The notes beneath the pieces are model-generated. The model was not told the DNA's origin. It worked only from the letters and a program-made list of their open reading frames with translations, and did not search any database. Shown piece after piece: positions 19,356 to 28,240 of a stretch of 64,000 nucleotides of DNA; positions within the stretch are counted from its first letter, which is position 1; each line of letters starts with the position of its first letter. The DNA is from JABFRG01 sp046351415. Its GTDB lineage: Bacteria > Myxococcota_A > Polyangia > Polyangiales > Polyangiaceae. The stretch is from assembly GCA_046351415.1 (NCBI GenBank), contig JAXLYO010000007.1, positions 186,001 through 250,000 on the forward strand, given 5' to 3'. The translations under genes were made by a program, and so were the position numbers.

Positions 19356-21047
19356 ATGCGTACTCGTCTGGTCTGCGCTCTTTCGATCCTTGCTGGCACG
19401 TCGCTCCCGTCCACCGCGAGCGCTGCCCCCACGCTCGTCTTCTCTGAAGATTGGCAGACGCCCGCCAACGTCACGAACGCATGGCGCACTGCGACCGTAT
19501 GCAACTTCCTCGTACCGCCCGGCGGCACCGCCCCAACGCCCACCCCTGACACGCTCGCCTGCTCCGGAAACATCATCAGCGAGACCATCGGCTACTCCGG
19601 TGGCCGCGTATTCACCAAGCAGAACGGCCCGATGCCCATCACGGTCGCAGCCGGCGACAAATACTGCGTGACTGCGCACGTACGCAACAAGGCTGCCGTA
19701 GGAGCGACTCCTCCAGGCAATGGCTTCGTCGGCATCAACTACACGAACAACGCGGCGGGCAATCCCGGAAGCATCGTCAACACGAACGATACGCGCACGC
19801 AGGAGCGCTGGCTGATCGGCGCGTCTGGCTTTGTGGACCCGGCATATGGCGCCGTTACGAGCACGCTGTCCGACGGACAGTGGCATCGCTACAAGAAGAC
19901 CTTCACGGTCACCGCTGCCGATATCGCGGGCGGCTTCGACAAGATGGTCCTGAAGTTCGAAAACTTCGTGGGCAGCGGCATCTGCACGCCTGCAGCAGGT
20001 GAAGCCAACAAGCCCCCCGCAGACTTCGACGACGTACGCATCTACAAGCTGACCGGTGCGGATGTCTGTCCGGACATCGGCGCAGACGAAACCCCGCACG
20101 AAGTCTGCGCCGGGACGACGCCCACCTGCGTGTCTTCCGCGGTCGGTCAGCAAACCGTCTTCAAGTGTGCTGGCTGCGACAGTAACTTCGGTGCAGGCAA
20201 AGCAGCTTCCTGTCCGTCGGCGGCAAGTCCCGCCTGCGTCACTGCGGGTGCGCAAGCGGGCAGCTGTCTACCCTGCACCGGTGACAACGGAGTCGCGGGC
20301 ACGGCCGCCGCGTGTGACGCCAAGACCCCCTTCTGCAAGGCCGACGGCACGTGCGGGAAGTGCACGAACGACGCCTCCTGCGCGGAGGCAACGAAGGCCC
20401 ACGGCGGAAAGAAGTGTGAAGTCGCGTCAGGCGCATGCGTAACGGGTTGCACTGTCGCAACAGAACCTGCAGACTGCACGGATCCGACGAAGCCCTGGTG
20501 CAAACCCGGCGAACCCTTCGGCGCCTGTACGGGCAAATTGCCAAATGGCGAAGCCATCCCGACGCGCACGGAAGACGGAGCCGACAGCGGCAAGTGCACC
20601 GATGCAGGTGGGCTCAAGTTCTGTGCGACCGGCATCTGCGACAAGGCGGACGACAAGTGCGGTCTCGCCAACGGCAGCCCCTGTGCAGCGGGGTCCGACG
20701 CGCAGTGCCGGGCCACCATCTGTGCCTCCGACGGGAAATGCGGAAAGCCGGATGGCGAGCCGTGCACGGGTCCTACGGAGTGTCGTACGAGCTCATGCTC
20801 TTCGGGACGATGCGGCCCCGCCTCTTCCTCCTCCGGTACGTCGGGTACGTCGGGTACGTCCGGTACCTCGGGGACCTCTGGAACCTCCGGTACGTCCGGC
20901 ACTTCTTCTGGGGCCGCCGACGGTACAGGAGAGGTTTCCGGCGGCGTCAGCTGCGCCGTCCGAGGAGACGGCGCGAGCGGAAGCCTTTGGCTCCTCGGCC
21001 TTGCCGGTGCATTCGCATGGGTCACGCGCCGCCGCAAGCGCGCCTAG
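19356..21047 (+). CDS. Secreted Cys-rich protein with MYXO-CTERM-like anchor
   Basis: ATG 19356 opens a signal peptide (MRTRLVCALSILAGTSLPS, cleavage after STASA). Residues about 27-240 look like a beta-sandwich carbohydrate-binding-type domain (SEDWQTP, then LSDGQWHRYKKTFTV, then PADFDDVRIYKL). From 250 to 480 there are Cys repeats such as CLPCTGDNGV and CGKCTNDASC. Next come about eight tandem Gly-Thr-Ser units, then a short Cys-containing segment, a hydrophobic helix (LWLLGLAGAFAWV) and RRRKRA. That C-terminal layout fits the MYXO-CTERM sorting signal. The protein is therefore probably displayed on the surface or shed. Confidence 0.82.
   Translation: MRTRLVCALSILAGTSLPSTASAAPTLVFSEDWQTPANVTNAWRTATVCNFLVPPGGTAPTPTPDTLACSGNIISETIGYSGGRVFTKQNGPMPITVAAGDKYCVTAHVRNKAAVGATPPGNGFVGINYTNNAAGNPGSIVNTNDTRTQERWLIGASGFVDPAYGAVTSTLSDGQWHRYKKTFTVTAADIAGGFDKMVLKFENFVGSGICTPAAGEANKPPADFDDVRIYKLTGADVCPDIGADETPHEVCAGTTPTCVSSAVGQQTVFKCAGCDSNFGAGKAASCPSAASPACVTAGAQAGSCLPCTGDNGVAGTAAACDAKTPFCKADGTCGKCTNDASCAEATKAHGGKKCEVASGACVTGCTVATEPADCTDPTKPWCKPGEPFGACTGKLPNGEAIPTRTEDGADSGKCTDAGGLKFCATGICDKADDKCGLANGSPCAAGSDAQCRATICASDGKCGKPDGEPCTGPTECRTSSCSSGRCGPASSSSGTSGTSGTSGTSGTSGTSGTSGTSSGAADGTGEVSGGVSCAVRGDGASGSLWLLGLAGAFAWVTRRRKRA
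20835..20906 (+). repeat. 9-bp tandem coding repeat (Gly-Thr-Ser)
   Basis: Eight in-frame 9-nt units of the form GGTACGTCG with synonymous variants encode a GTS linker just before the C-terminal anchor of the gene at 19356. The first two or three units are nearly identical, so copy number could vary between strains. Confidence 0.8.
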
Positions 21048-21061
21048 GCCGACGAAGCTTC

Positions 21062-22231
21062 GTGCATCCCGAATCACCTCTTCGGATCCCGCTCGTTGCG
21101 CGCGCACTTCGCTCTTCGGAGATCAGGCTCGCACCGCGCGGTATCGACAACACCTGGTTCTACCGACAATACGTCTCGCGTCCCTACACGGGATTCAACC
21201 CATTCTACGGGTGCGTCTTCTACGCCTCGAACAGCGCCGTAGCTCCGTGGCTCGCGCACCCCGAGAAGAGCGCTCGCCGCTACAACGCCGGCGACTGGAT
21301 GATGCGTGAGCTTCTCTTCATCGTGCACGACTACCTGCACGCATGGAGCTACGCTCTCATTCGAGAGCTCGTCCCTACGCTCGAGCTCGGCAGCGGCCGC
21401 ATCACGAGCGCCACCCTCGAAGACTTCGCGTTTGCTCACTTGCTCACGGAGGCAGTGGCAACGGTCGGTCTCGACTATTGGTGTCTTGCGACTGAACGCC
21501 TTGGCGACGTTTGCCCGATGGGGACGACCCTCGAAGGCGCGACGACGAGTTATCGCGAGTGGCACCGAGACGAGTACGCACGGGTTTGGCCCGACCTCGT
21601 GGAGGTCCAGGATCCGGCATTCCTGCACTGGCTCGTCTCCTGTTACGTGACCGGGGGCGCTCGCATGAGCATCTCCGAGCGCTCGATGGATCGAAGCGCG
21701 CTCCTCGCTCGATGGATACGCGGTGAGCTCAGCTACGCGAGGCATCAGCGTCGCTATATTCGCCGATGGCTCGCGCACATGAGCGGCCTCCCCTTGCCCA
21801 CCGTGTTGCGAGACGAACCCGTGCGTTACGATGCGGCATGGCAGCGCGATCTCGTCGTACATGTCGCTCACCGCACCTGGACGCTCGTCAAGAATGACGT
21901 GTCGCCACCGCTGAAGAACATTCTCTCTCGAACGGAGGCATGGCGCGCTGCACCGGATTCGACGCCGGACTTCCACCTCACCAACCTGAATGCGCTTTCC
22001 GAAGCGGAGCTCCTCGCGGCGTCTTGCCCGGATAGCGTGTCGCAGCGAAAGGCGCTCTGCGAGCAATACGTCGTGCGCTACGCGTTCGATGCGGTCAGCC
22101 AAGCGAAGCGGCGTGAGATCCGCAAAGCCTTGCGTCGGCACGACTTTCTCGCGCTGCGCAGGCTGCTCGAGAAAGAAGCGCGGGTCCAGACAGACGCGGA
22201 CGAACCCCGTGACCTGATGTTCTTCGGGTAG
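21062..22231 (+). CDS. Uncharacterised protein with HDYLH motif
   Basis: Not recognised. GTG 21062, 14 bases after the previous stop, is my preferred start (MHPESPLRIPLVARAL); ATG 21017 would overlap the preceding gene by 31 bases. About 389 residues, no signal peptide, mostly helical and rich in Trp, Arg and Leu. The segment ELLFIVHDYLHAWSY followed about 40 residues later by FAHLLTEAVATVGLDYW places two His and a Glu in a pattern reminiscent of helical metal sites (HxxxH, then E). That is only suggestive. The C-terminus is strongly basic. Direction and spacing suggest expression with the MYXO-CTERM-like gene. Confidence 0.65.
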   Translation: MHPESPLRIPLVARALRSSEIRLAPRGIDNTWFYRQYVSRPYTGFNPFYGCVFYASNSAVAPWLAHPEKSARRYNAGDWMMRELLFIVHDYLHAWSYALIRELVPTLELGSGRITSATLEDFAFAHLLTEAVATVGLDYWCLATERLGDVCPMGTTLEGATTSYREWHRDEYARVWPDLVEVQDPAFLHWLVSCYVTGGARMSISERSMDRSALLARWIRGELSYARHQRRYIRRWLAHMSGLPLPTVLRDEPVRYDAAWQRDLVVHVAHRTWTLVKNDVSPPLKNILSRTEAWRAAPDSTPDFHLTNLNALSEAELLAASCPDSVSQRKALCEQYVVRYAFDAVSQAKRREIRKALRRHDFLALRRLLEKEARVQTDADEPRDLMFFG

Positions 22232-22287
22232 CGCGTGCGCGAACTTGCTGGTCAGCCGGCGTGGAGTCGCCTTACACTGGCGTAACG

Positions 22288-22467
22288 ATGCACAAATTCG
22301 AGTACAAACGCGTCACCGTCGACATCGTCGAGGTCGAAAAGGCCACGTTCGAGGAGAACCTCAACGCCCTCGGCAAGCAGGGCTGGGAACTCGTCTCGGC
22401 GTTCGATCGTGAGCGCGGCGGAAACTCGAAGGAAGTGTTCTTCATCTTCAAGCGCCACCACGCCTGA
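22288..22467 (+). CDS. DUF4177 family small protein
   Basis: 59 residues starting at ATG 22288. The sequence matches the DUF4177 pattern: MHKFEYKRVTVD at the start, LNALGKQGWELVSAF in the middle, and a closing strand FFIFKR. These small proteins are widespread, predicted to fold as a compact alpha/beta domain, and have no assigned function. An upstream GTG at 22261 would add nine residues outside the family start. Confidence 0.82.
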   Translation: MHKFEYKRVTVDIVEVEKATFEENLNALGKQGWELVSAFDRERGGNSKEVFFIFKRHHA

Positions 22468-22521
22468 ACTTTCGCGCCCCGCTTCCCGGAAGGAAGAGGG
22501 CGCGATGGCCCGAACCTTCGC

Positions 22522-24645
22522 TCACTTGAAGCGCATGCAACGCGCGCCGAATGACGCGCCCTTCATGCGCGGCGTCAAGATCTGGTTACGGTGGTGCTGG
22601 ATGGTACCGTACCCGAGGCCGTAGCCACGGTAGTCGAAGGTGTTGTCTGCCTTGAGGACGGCTTCAAGGACGTTGCCTTTGAGATCACGCCAAGGTTCGT
22701 CGTTCGGGTTGATGCGGACCACATCGTTGGCGACACGGCCCGGCGGGGCAACGCGAGAGGCGCCGGTGTAGGTAACTCCGTTGTCTGCCGGATAATAATA
22801 CACGTACTGCCCCGAGATCCCGTCGCAACGCTGGCTGCCATCCGGCGCAGAGTTGATGCCGTTGCTGCACGCAGGAGTGGAGCCATTCTGCAGCAAGCGC
22901 GAACCGTTGGCCGTTACGTAGTCCACAACTGCCGCGGTCGCGAGCTGACCTCCGTCCCAAGCACACAGTGCCGCAAACATGGCGAATGGGATGCAAGTTG
23001 CCGTCTTTACGTCGAGTTCGTTCTGGCTGAAGTACTTGCCGATGCCGCCATTGTACTGCTGAATGACTTGGTCTTCGAGGTAGTAGGTGCCCGACCCGTA
23101 CGACCCTGCGCCATTGCCGCAGTTGTAACCGTGCGTGACAGCGTAGTCCGGGGCCGGCCAACCGGGGCCCGTCCAGTACTCGGGGAAGAGATGTCCCGCT
23201 GCGAAGGCAGTGTAGATCCCGGCGTTGATCGAGAACGTACCATTGTTGACCCCCCACGTCGTCTGGGTGCGGTTCGTGTTGTAGATGTCCTGCCCTGGGT
23301 AAAGCATGTCGGTCGTCGGCGTCGTCACCGTGAAGTTCTCGACACCGGCCGCGAAGCCCGCGGGCAGTGCCTTCTCCCACCCGTTGACCCAGCGGCTCGG
23401 CCGATTCGCAGCCATGTGCGCCTTGATGTTGGGTGTGCCACCATTCGCCGCGGAGATCGCCTCGACGAACGCACGAACGCGGCCTGCGGTGATCTCGTAC
23501 TTGTCGAGGTATACGGTCTTGCCGGCTTGGAGTGGGTCGGAGTAGCCGGTCACCTTGAGCGTGCGGCAGCAGCTCTCGTGGTTGGCGCCCGCACCGATTT
23601 CACCCGAACCGCACGTTTCGCCGCCCATGAGCCGACGACAGCTGGGGCCTTCGAGGCACTTCTTCTTCGTCGCGCTGCATGCGCCGGACTGGCAGTCCGC
23701 GTCCGCGAGGCAGTCCAAGTCGGCTGCGCACTTCGGTGCGACCTTTCCACCGCAGTCGATGTCGGTTTCGTCGCCGTCTTTGCGGCCTTGTTTGCGCGGC
23801 TCGCACTTCGTCGCCGTGCAGTAGCCGCTGTCGCAGTCGGTGCCGATATTGCACGAGAGGTTCGCCGCACACGGAGGCGCCGCCGGACCGCCGCAGTCGA
23901 CGTCCGTCTCCGTGCCGTTTTTGATGCCATCGTTCGGATGGACCGCTGCACACTTCTTCGTGGCGGCGATGCAAATGTTGCTGAAGCAGTCGCCTGCCAC
24001 GAGGCACGACTTGTTCTCAGCGCAGCCGGGGGCCCTCGTTCCACCGCAGTCGACGTCGGTCTCGTCGTCGTTCTTCACCTCGTCGAACTGGTTGCCGACC
24101 ATACACACCTTGCCGACGCAGACCCCGCTCTCGCAGTCGGTGGACGCGGCGCATTTTGCCCCGGCATGGCAACGCGGCGTCGTAGCACCGGGGCCGCCGC
24201 AATCGACGTCGGTCTCCGTCGCGTTGCGCTTGCCATCTGTGGGGCTCGGGTCCGAGCAGACGCCCTTGATGCAGGTCTTCGTCGTGCAATCGCTGTCCGC
24301 AAGGCAGGTCTTGCTCGTCGCGCAGCGCGGAGTGGTCGCGTCAGCGCCGCCGCAATCGACGTCCGTTTCCTTGCCGTTCTTGCGTCCATCGGTCGCATTC
24401 GCCGCGGTACACTTGTTGTCCTTGCAGAGCTTGCTCTGGCAGGTGTCGTCGCTGATGCAACCACCGCCCGGCGCGCCTGCCTCGTCGACGATGATACCGG
24501 TCGTCGAGCCGTCCTTCACCACCGTACCTCCGTCGGTCCCGGCGTCTCCCCCGACGGGATTCTCGGAGGCACAGGCTCCTAGGAGGACACCAGGAGTCAG
24601 CACGGCAACGGACCAAAGGGCGACGAGCGAAGACTTTACGCGCAT
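22522..24645 (-). CDS. FGE/SUMF1-fold lipoprotein with five Cys-rich repeats
   Basis: 707 residues. Lipobox LLGAC (Cys25) is followed by an Asp/Gly linker and five repeats of about 45 residues. Each carries an ETDVDCGG (or ETDIDCGG) core, then CxxxxxC and DCxSxxC elements, a repeat family common in myxobacterial surface proteins. From about residue 345 the chain has the formylglycine-generating-enzyme fold: VYLDKYEITAGRVRAFVEA at the start, CAWDGGQLATAAV in the middle, and GASFGARCMRF at the end. The paired catalytic cysteines of true FGE (after GGSW) are not seen, so it is probably a non-catalytic binding module. Its neighbour at 26281 has the same fold. Confidence 0.85.
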   Translation of the reverse strand: MRVKSSLVALWSVAVLTPGVLLGACASENPVGGDAGTDGGTVVKDGSTTGIIVDEAGAPGGGCISDDTCQSKLCKDNKCTAANATDGRKNGKETDVDCGGADATTPRCATSKTCLADSDCTTKTCIKGVCSDPSPTDGKRNATETDVDCGGPGATTPRCHAGAKCAASTDCESGVCVGKVCMVGNQFDEVKNDDETDVDCGGTRAPGCAENKSCLVAGDCFSNICIAATKKCAAVHPNDGIKNGTETDVDCGGPAAPPCAANLSCNIGTDCDSGYCTATKCEPRKQGRKDGDETDIDCGGKVAPKCAADLDCLADADCQSGACSATKKKCLEGPSCRRLMGGETCGSGEIGAGANHESCCRTLKVTGYSDPLQAGKTVYLDKYEITAGRVRAFVEAISAANGGTPNIKAHMAANRPSRWVNGWEKALPAGFAAGVENFTVTTPTTDMLYPGQDIYNTNRTQTTWGVNNGTFSINAGIYTAFAAGHLFPEYWTGPGWPAPDYAVTHGYNCGNGAGSYGSGTYYLEDQVIQQYNGGIGKYFSQNELDVKTATCIPFAMFAALCAWDGGQLATAAVVDYVTANGSRLLQNGSTPACSNGINSAPDGSQRCDGISGQYVYYYPADNGVTYTGASRVAPPGRVANDVVRINPNDEPWRDLKGNVLEAVLKADNTFDYRGYGLGYGTIQHHRNQILTPRMKGASFGARCMRFK

Positions 24646-24651
24646 CGTTCA

Positions 24652-24679
24652 ACCATATGGGAGTTAGACAAATTTTCAA
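24652..24679 (-). promoter_or_regulatory. Promoter and possible operator of the FGE-fold lipoprotein gene
   Basis: On the minus strand TTGAAA (24679-24674), a 16-nt spacer, then TATGGT (24657-24652) lies just upstream of ATG 24645. An imperfect inverted repeat GACAA...TTGTC (24667-24684) overlaps the -35 box and could be an operator. It sits in an AT-rich island in otherwise GC-rich DNA. Confidence 0.4.
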
Positions 24680-24836
24680 TTGTCCGGTGCCATATTTCCG
24701 GATTGCGAAGCGCACGGTGTAGGCAAAACAGCTACCACCTTCGCCGGGGACGCTGCCCCTTCGCCCAAGCTGTTTGCCCAGGCTTCCCCAGGCCCGCTCC
24801 GCGGAGGCGCTCGGCCGCTGACGGCACGGTGCGACT

Positions 24837-26027
24837 TCAGTTCGCTTTGCTGCGCGACAGGAGCTTTTCCTTCGTCAATGCGATGAGCATGTTCCAAACG
24901 GCTTGCGGCGTGAGTCCTTCATGCAGCTCGTCTCGCATGACCGTGACGAGGTGGCTGAAATTGAAGGGGTGCTTGAAGGCCGCAATGTGCTTCATGAGCA
25001 GCAGCGCGTCATTGGTAAAGCGAATCGGCGCAATGCCCCGGACGTGGAGTTCGAAGTGGTCGTCGAATTCGCGAAGCTCACGCGCGTCTGGTGGACTCGT
25101 CCACGTGAAGAGTGCGTCTGTGGTTGCAAGGAAAGCTTCTCCCATCGAGAGTCGATCGAGCTCTGCACGAGCGAGCGCCATCGCTGCAGCAAACTTGCCC
25201 TCGACATCTTTGCTGAGCGAGCGAATGGTCGAGAGGCCTCCAGTCAAGTACTCACGACCGAGTTCGCTCACGACCATGCGCCGACCGAGGGCGGCCGAAA
25301 TCGCGCTCGCCCACGTGAGGCCTTGGAAAACGACGTTGACGGCGAAACTCGCACTCAGCATCTCCACCTCGTGCCAGTAGCCGCGCGGGAGGAATACGAC
25401 GGAACCAGGCTTCACGACCTTCTCGATGAGGCCTTCCTTCGGGACTTCCAAGGGAATGGGTACGCTGGGATCGAGCGCGTAGGCCTCTTCGCTGAATCCA
25501 GACATGAATCCGTCGACGCTCTTCCGGGGATGGTACGGGCGCAGCGGATTGCGAATGTAGTTGTTCGGCGCGAGACGCCAGATCTTCTCTCCGCTCAAGA
25601 GTATCTGGAAGTTCACGTCGTGGTCGTAGTGTCCGCTCGAGAGCGCTCCCGATTCAGCATAGAAGGCTTCCATGCTGACGCTTGCTTCCGGGACGCCGAG
25701 CTCGAGACTGAGCACCTCGCACAGTTCGAAGATCGATGGATTCGCCAGTTCGATGTCCGGCATGTACGCAGTGTAGCCTTGCTGCACGAAGCCAAGCGCT
25801 TGGGCTGACGGAACCGAGGCTCGGAATTTCTTCCCGAAGAGATGCACTTCGTTCGGATACGAACCGATGAGGCTCGCGCCGCTTCTCAGAGAAGAGACCT
25901 GCGCCACTTTCTCGAGGAGCGTCGGGTTGGGCTCCGAAACGTACGGAACGCGTGGGAGCCAATAGTCACGGATAAACTCGTTGACGCTGAGAGGGTGAAT
26001 GAGTTCACGCAGTCGAAGCGGCTTCAT
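24837..26027 (-). CDS. JmjC-like / cupin_4 2-oxoglutarate oxygenase
   Basis: 396 residues from ATG 26027 (MKPLRLRELI); ATG 26045 would add six. A cupin_4 (ROX/JmjC-related) layout is visible: SGHYDHDVNFQILLSGEKIW gives the HxD iron ligands in GHYDHD, and PGSVVFLPRGYWHEVEM supplies the distal His. Residues 250-396 form the helical C-terminal part expected for ribosomal-oxygenase-like enzymes. These hydroxylate protein side chains using Fe(II) and 2-oxoglutarate. The gene lies between two FGE-fold lipoprotein genes, so a modifying role on a neighbour is conceivable, though it has no export signal while they do. Confidence 0.8.
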   Translation of the reverse strand: MKPLRLRELIHPLSVNEFIRDYWLPRVPYVSEPNPTLLEKVAQVSSLRSGASLIGSYPNEVHLFGKKFRASVPSAQALGFVQQGYTAYMPDIELANPSIFELCEVLSLELGVPEASVSMEAFYAESGALSSGHYDHDVNFQILLSGEKIWRLAPNNYIRNPLRPYHPRKSVDGFMSGFSEEAYALDPSVPIPLEVPKEGLIEKVVKPGSVVFLPRGYWHEVEMLSASFAVNVVFQGLTWASAISAALGRRMVVSELGREYLTGGLSTIRSLSKDVEGKFAAAMALARAELDRLSMGEAFLATTDALFTWTSPPDARELREFDDHFELHVRGIAPIRFTNDALLLMKHIAAFKHPFNFSHLVTVMRDELHEGLTPQAVWNMLIALTKEKLLSRSKAN

Positions 26028-26280
26028 GGCGGTGAGCGAGAGCATAACACCGGGGTTCGACCATGGGGGAGACGTCGAAAGTCCTTCCGAAGTGCGGGTG
26101 GCGCCACCCGTCACAGAGATTGGATTCCGAGGACACACGAGCGATCACGTGCACTTGGAAAACCCCGATATTGCTCTTGGGGGCGCCGATCTTGGATCCC
26201 ATGAGATCCGGATCACACTCGTTTGCGCCCGAGCGCGACTGAGGGTGGCATCCCGCAGAAGCTGGTGTCAGAAATGTACC

Positions 26281-28011
26281 ATGCACATGTTGCGTCTCTT
26301 CGTCTCGTCGCAGTCGAACGTTGCAAAGCTCTCCCTCGTAGCCGTACTCGCGATGGCCTCGACGGCATGCACCGCGAACCCCGCCGAGTTCGAAGAGGAA
26401 GGCGACGAGGTCGAGCAAGCGACCGACGCACTCGTGACGACCGGCAATGGCATCGACACCTGCGGTCCTCAGAAGAACGAACGTTGCGACAAGAAGATCC
26501 CCGTAAAGGTGAGCGACACGAAGACGATCCTTCTCGGGAAGTACGACATCACGGCGGGGCGCTTCCGAACGTTCGTGCAAGCGACCGGAGGCAACATCCG
26601 CGGATACATCGACGCGAACAAGCCTTCTTGGTGGAACGGCCAGTGGGCCGCGGCCCTCGCGAGCGGCACGGGTGTCGGCAACAACTGGTCCGACGTGAAC
26701 GGCTACGCTTACAACTGGTCGGTCTGGCTTCCCACGTCCGCAAGCGACACGAGCTACGCTCTCGGCCCGTACAACTGGGGAATCCGGGCCGGCAACATGG
26801 CGCAGACCGGCGCGTCTGGCTACTCGGGTCGTTACGGCGGCGCGAAGCCGGCCACGGACTGGAACATGTATGGTCCCGGTAACGAAGGCTGCGGTGTCGA
26901 TAGCTTCGGTGCACGTACGTACTGGCAACCGAACGGCACCTTCGGCGAGAACAACCGCTACAGCCAAGCCGACCTCGACAAGAAGGCGCTCAACTGCGTG
27001 AGCTACTACATGCTCCAGGCGTTTTGCGCATGGGACGGAGGCCGCCTTCCGACCACGGCCGAACTCGACGCGAGCTGGGGCGCCGAGACCTACCCCTGGG
27101 GTGAGACGGTGCCCTACTACGCCAACTTCAATGGCACGGTCGTCACGAATGGCCCGAAGGATCTCGCGAACTACGGCAACTCCGCCGGCGCGGTCTACAC
27201 GAGCCCTGCGACGGTCGGCAACGACATGTCGAACCGCATCTCCATTCCCGGTTCGTTTCCGAACGGCGCGGGCCCCTACGGTCACGCCGACGTCGTTGGC
27301 AACGTCATTGCGATGACGGGCGACATGACGCAGGGCACCGCCAACCAGAACGATCTCAACAGCGGCACCACGGTAAGCGTCACGAACGCTCCGCTCGCCA
27401 AGTGGCACAGGGGTGGTTCTTGGCAAGGCCACACCGTGGGCGCGGCCTATACGTTCATCGCGACCAATCGCTACATCGCCATGGGCGGGCGCTGCGCCTA
27501 CGACGCGGGTGCACCGGCCCCCGCGTCTTTTCCGATGGGCTTCCGCGCCGAGTATTTCACCGGAACGGCGCTCGCCCCAGCCAACAGCAAAGGCGTCCGT
27601 ATCGACCCGTACATCGCCTTCAACTCCACCACCTTCAAGAACCCCGCGGCGACGACCACGAATACGGCTTACTCCGTTCGTTGGACCAGCACGTTGGTTC
27701 CGCGGTACACGCAGACCTACACGTTCAAGTCCGTCTCGGGCGACGGCATCCGCGTCTGGGTGAACGGCGTGCAAGTCATCAACGACTGGACGACGCATGG
27801 TGTTGCCACGAAGACAGGCACCATCGCCCTCACTGCGGGCACCTCGTACAGCTTGAAGGTGGAACACTACAACGCAGCCGGAAACGGGACCTCCACGAAG
27901 CTCATGTGGAGCTCTTCGTCACAGCGCGAACAAGTCATTCCCGCATCTCAGCTCAAGCCTCCGAGCAACATCGTTGCGCAACAGATGCCGGTGGAAGCCC
28001 CGCAGCAATAG
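26281..28011 (+). CDS. FGE/SUMF1-fold lipoprotein with C-terminal PA14 domain
   Basis: Start at ATG 26281 (or 26287) gives a lipoprotein signal ending MASTAC. Residues about 75-415 form an FGE-sulfatase-type fold: ILLGKYDITAGRFRTFVQA, then FCAWDGGRLPTTAELDA, and the RGGSWQGHTVGAAY strand where real FGE enzymes carry active-site Cys. None is present, so formylglycine generation is unlikely. Residues about 420-560 are a PA14 domain (MGFRAEYFTG, then VSGDGIRVWVNGVQVINDW, then YSLKVEHYNAAGNGT), a carbohydrate-binding beta-barrel. A surface sugar-binding role is inferred. Divergent from the JmjC gene. Confidence 0.87.
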   Translation: MHMLRLFVSSQSNVAKLSLVAVLAMASTACTANPAEFEEEGDEVEQATDALVTTGNGIDTCGPQKNERCDKKIPVKVSDTKTILLGKYDITAGRFRTFVQATGGNIRGYIDANKPSWWNGQWAAALASGTGVGNNWSDVNGYAYNWSVWLPTSASDTSYALGPYNWGIRAGNMAQTGASGYSGRYGGAKPATDWNMYGPGNEGCGVDSFGARTYWQPNGTFGENNRYSQADLDKKALNCVSYYMLQAFCAWDGGRLPTTAELDASWGAETYPWGETVPYYANFNGTVVTNGPKDLANYGNSAGAVYTSPATVGNDMSNRISIPGSFPNGAGPYGHADVVGNVIAMTGDMTQGTANQNDLNSGTTVSVTNAPLAKWHRGGSWQGHTVGAAYTFIATNRYIAMGGRCAYDAGAPAPASFPMGFRAEYFTGTALAPANSKGVRIDPYIAFNSTTFKNPAATTTNTAYSVRWTSTLVPRYTQTYTFKSVSGDGIRVWVNGVQVINDWTTHGVATKTGTIALTAGTSYSLKVEHYNAAGNGTSTKLMWSSSSQREQVIPASQLKPPSNIVAQQMPVEAPQQ

Positions 28012-28240
28012 CAGAGCTCTGCGAGTGCGCGGGATTCGCAAGGGCGAATTCAATTTCGCGCTGGCGAGTGGGGGCTGCCTGCGCTCGCCCAGCGTCAGCA
28101 TCGGACAGCCCCTAGCCAAGGCTCGGCATGCGCAGTAAGCTCGTTGCCGATGCTTGCTGCAGGCAGCGCGCTGGACGAAGCGTCGACCGTTCGACACGCG
28201 GGATCGCCATAGAACCTTATGCGCGATACCAAGATGAGCC

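Noticed and set aside
22591..24582. 663-codon plus-strand frame opposite the FGE-fold lipoprotein
   Set aside because: Shadow of a well-supported gene; Arg/Val-rich with no motif.
26005..27867. 620-codon minus-strand frame opposite the FGE/PA14 gene
   Set aside because: Antisense shadow; the plus strand carries recognisable FGE and PA14 domains.
22522..28011. Active formylglycine-generating enzymes with a sulfatase
   Set aside because: Both FGE-fold proteins lack the active-site Cys pair after GGSW, and no sulfatase gene with a CxPxR motif is in the window.
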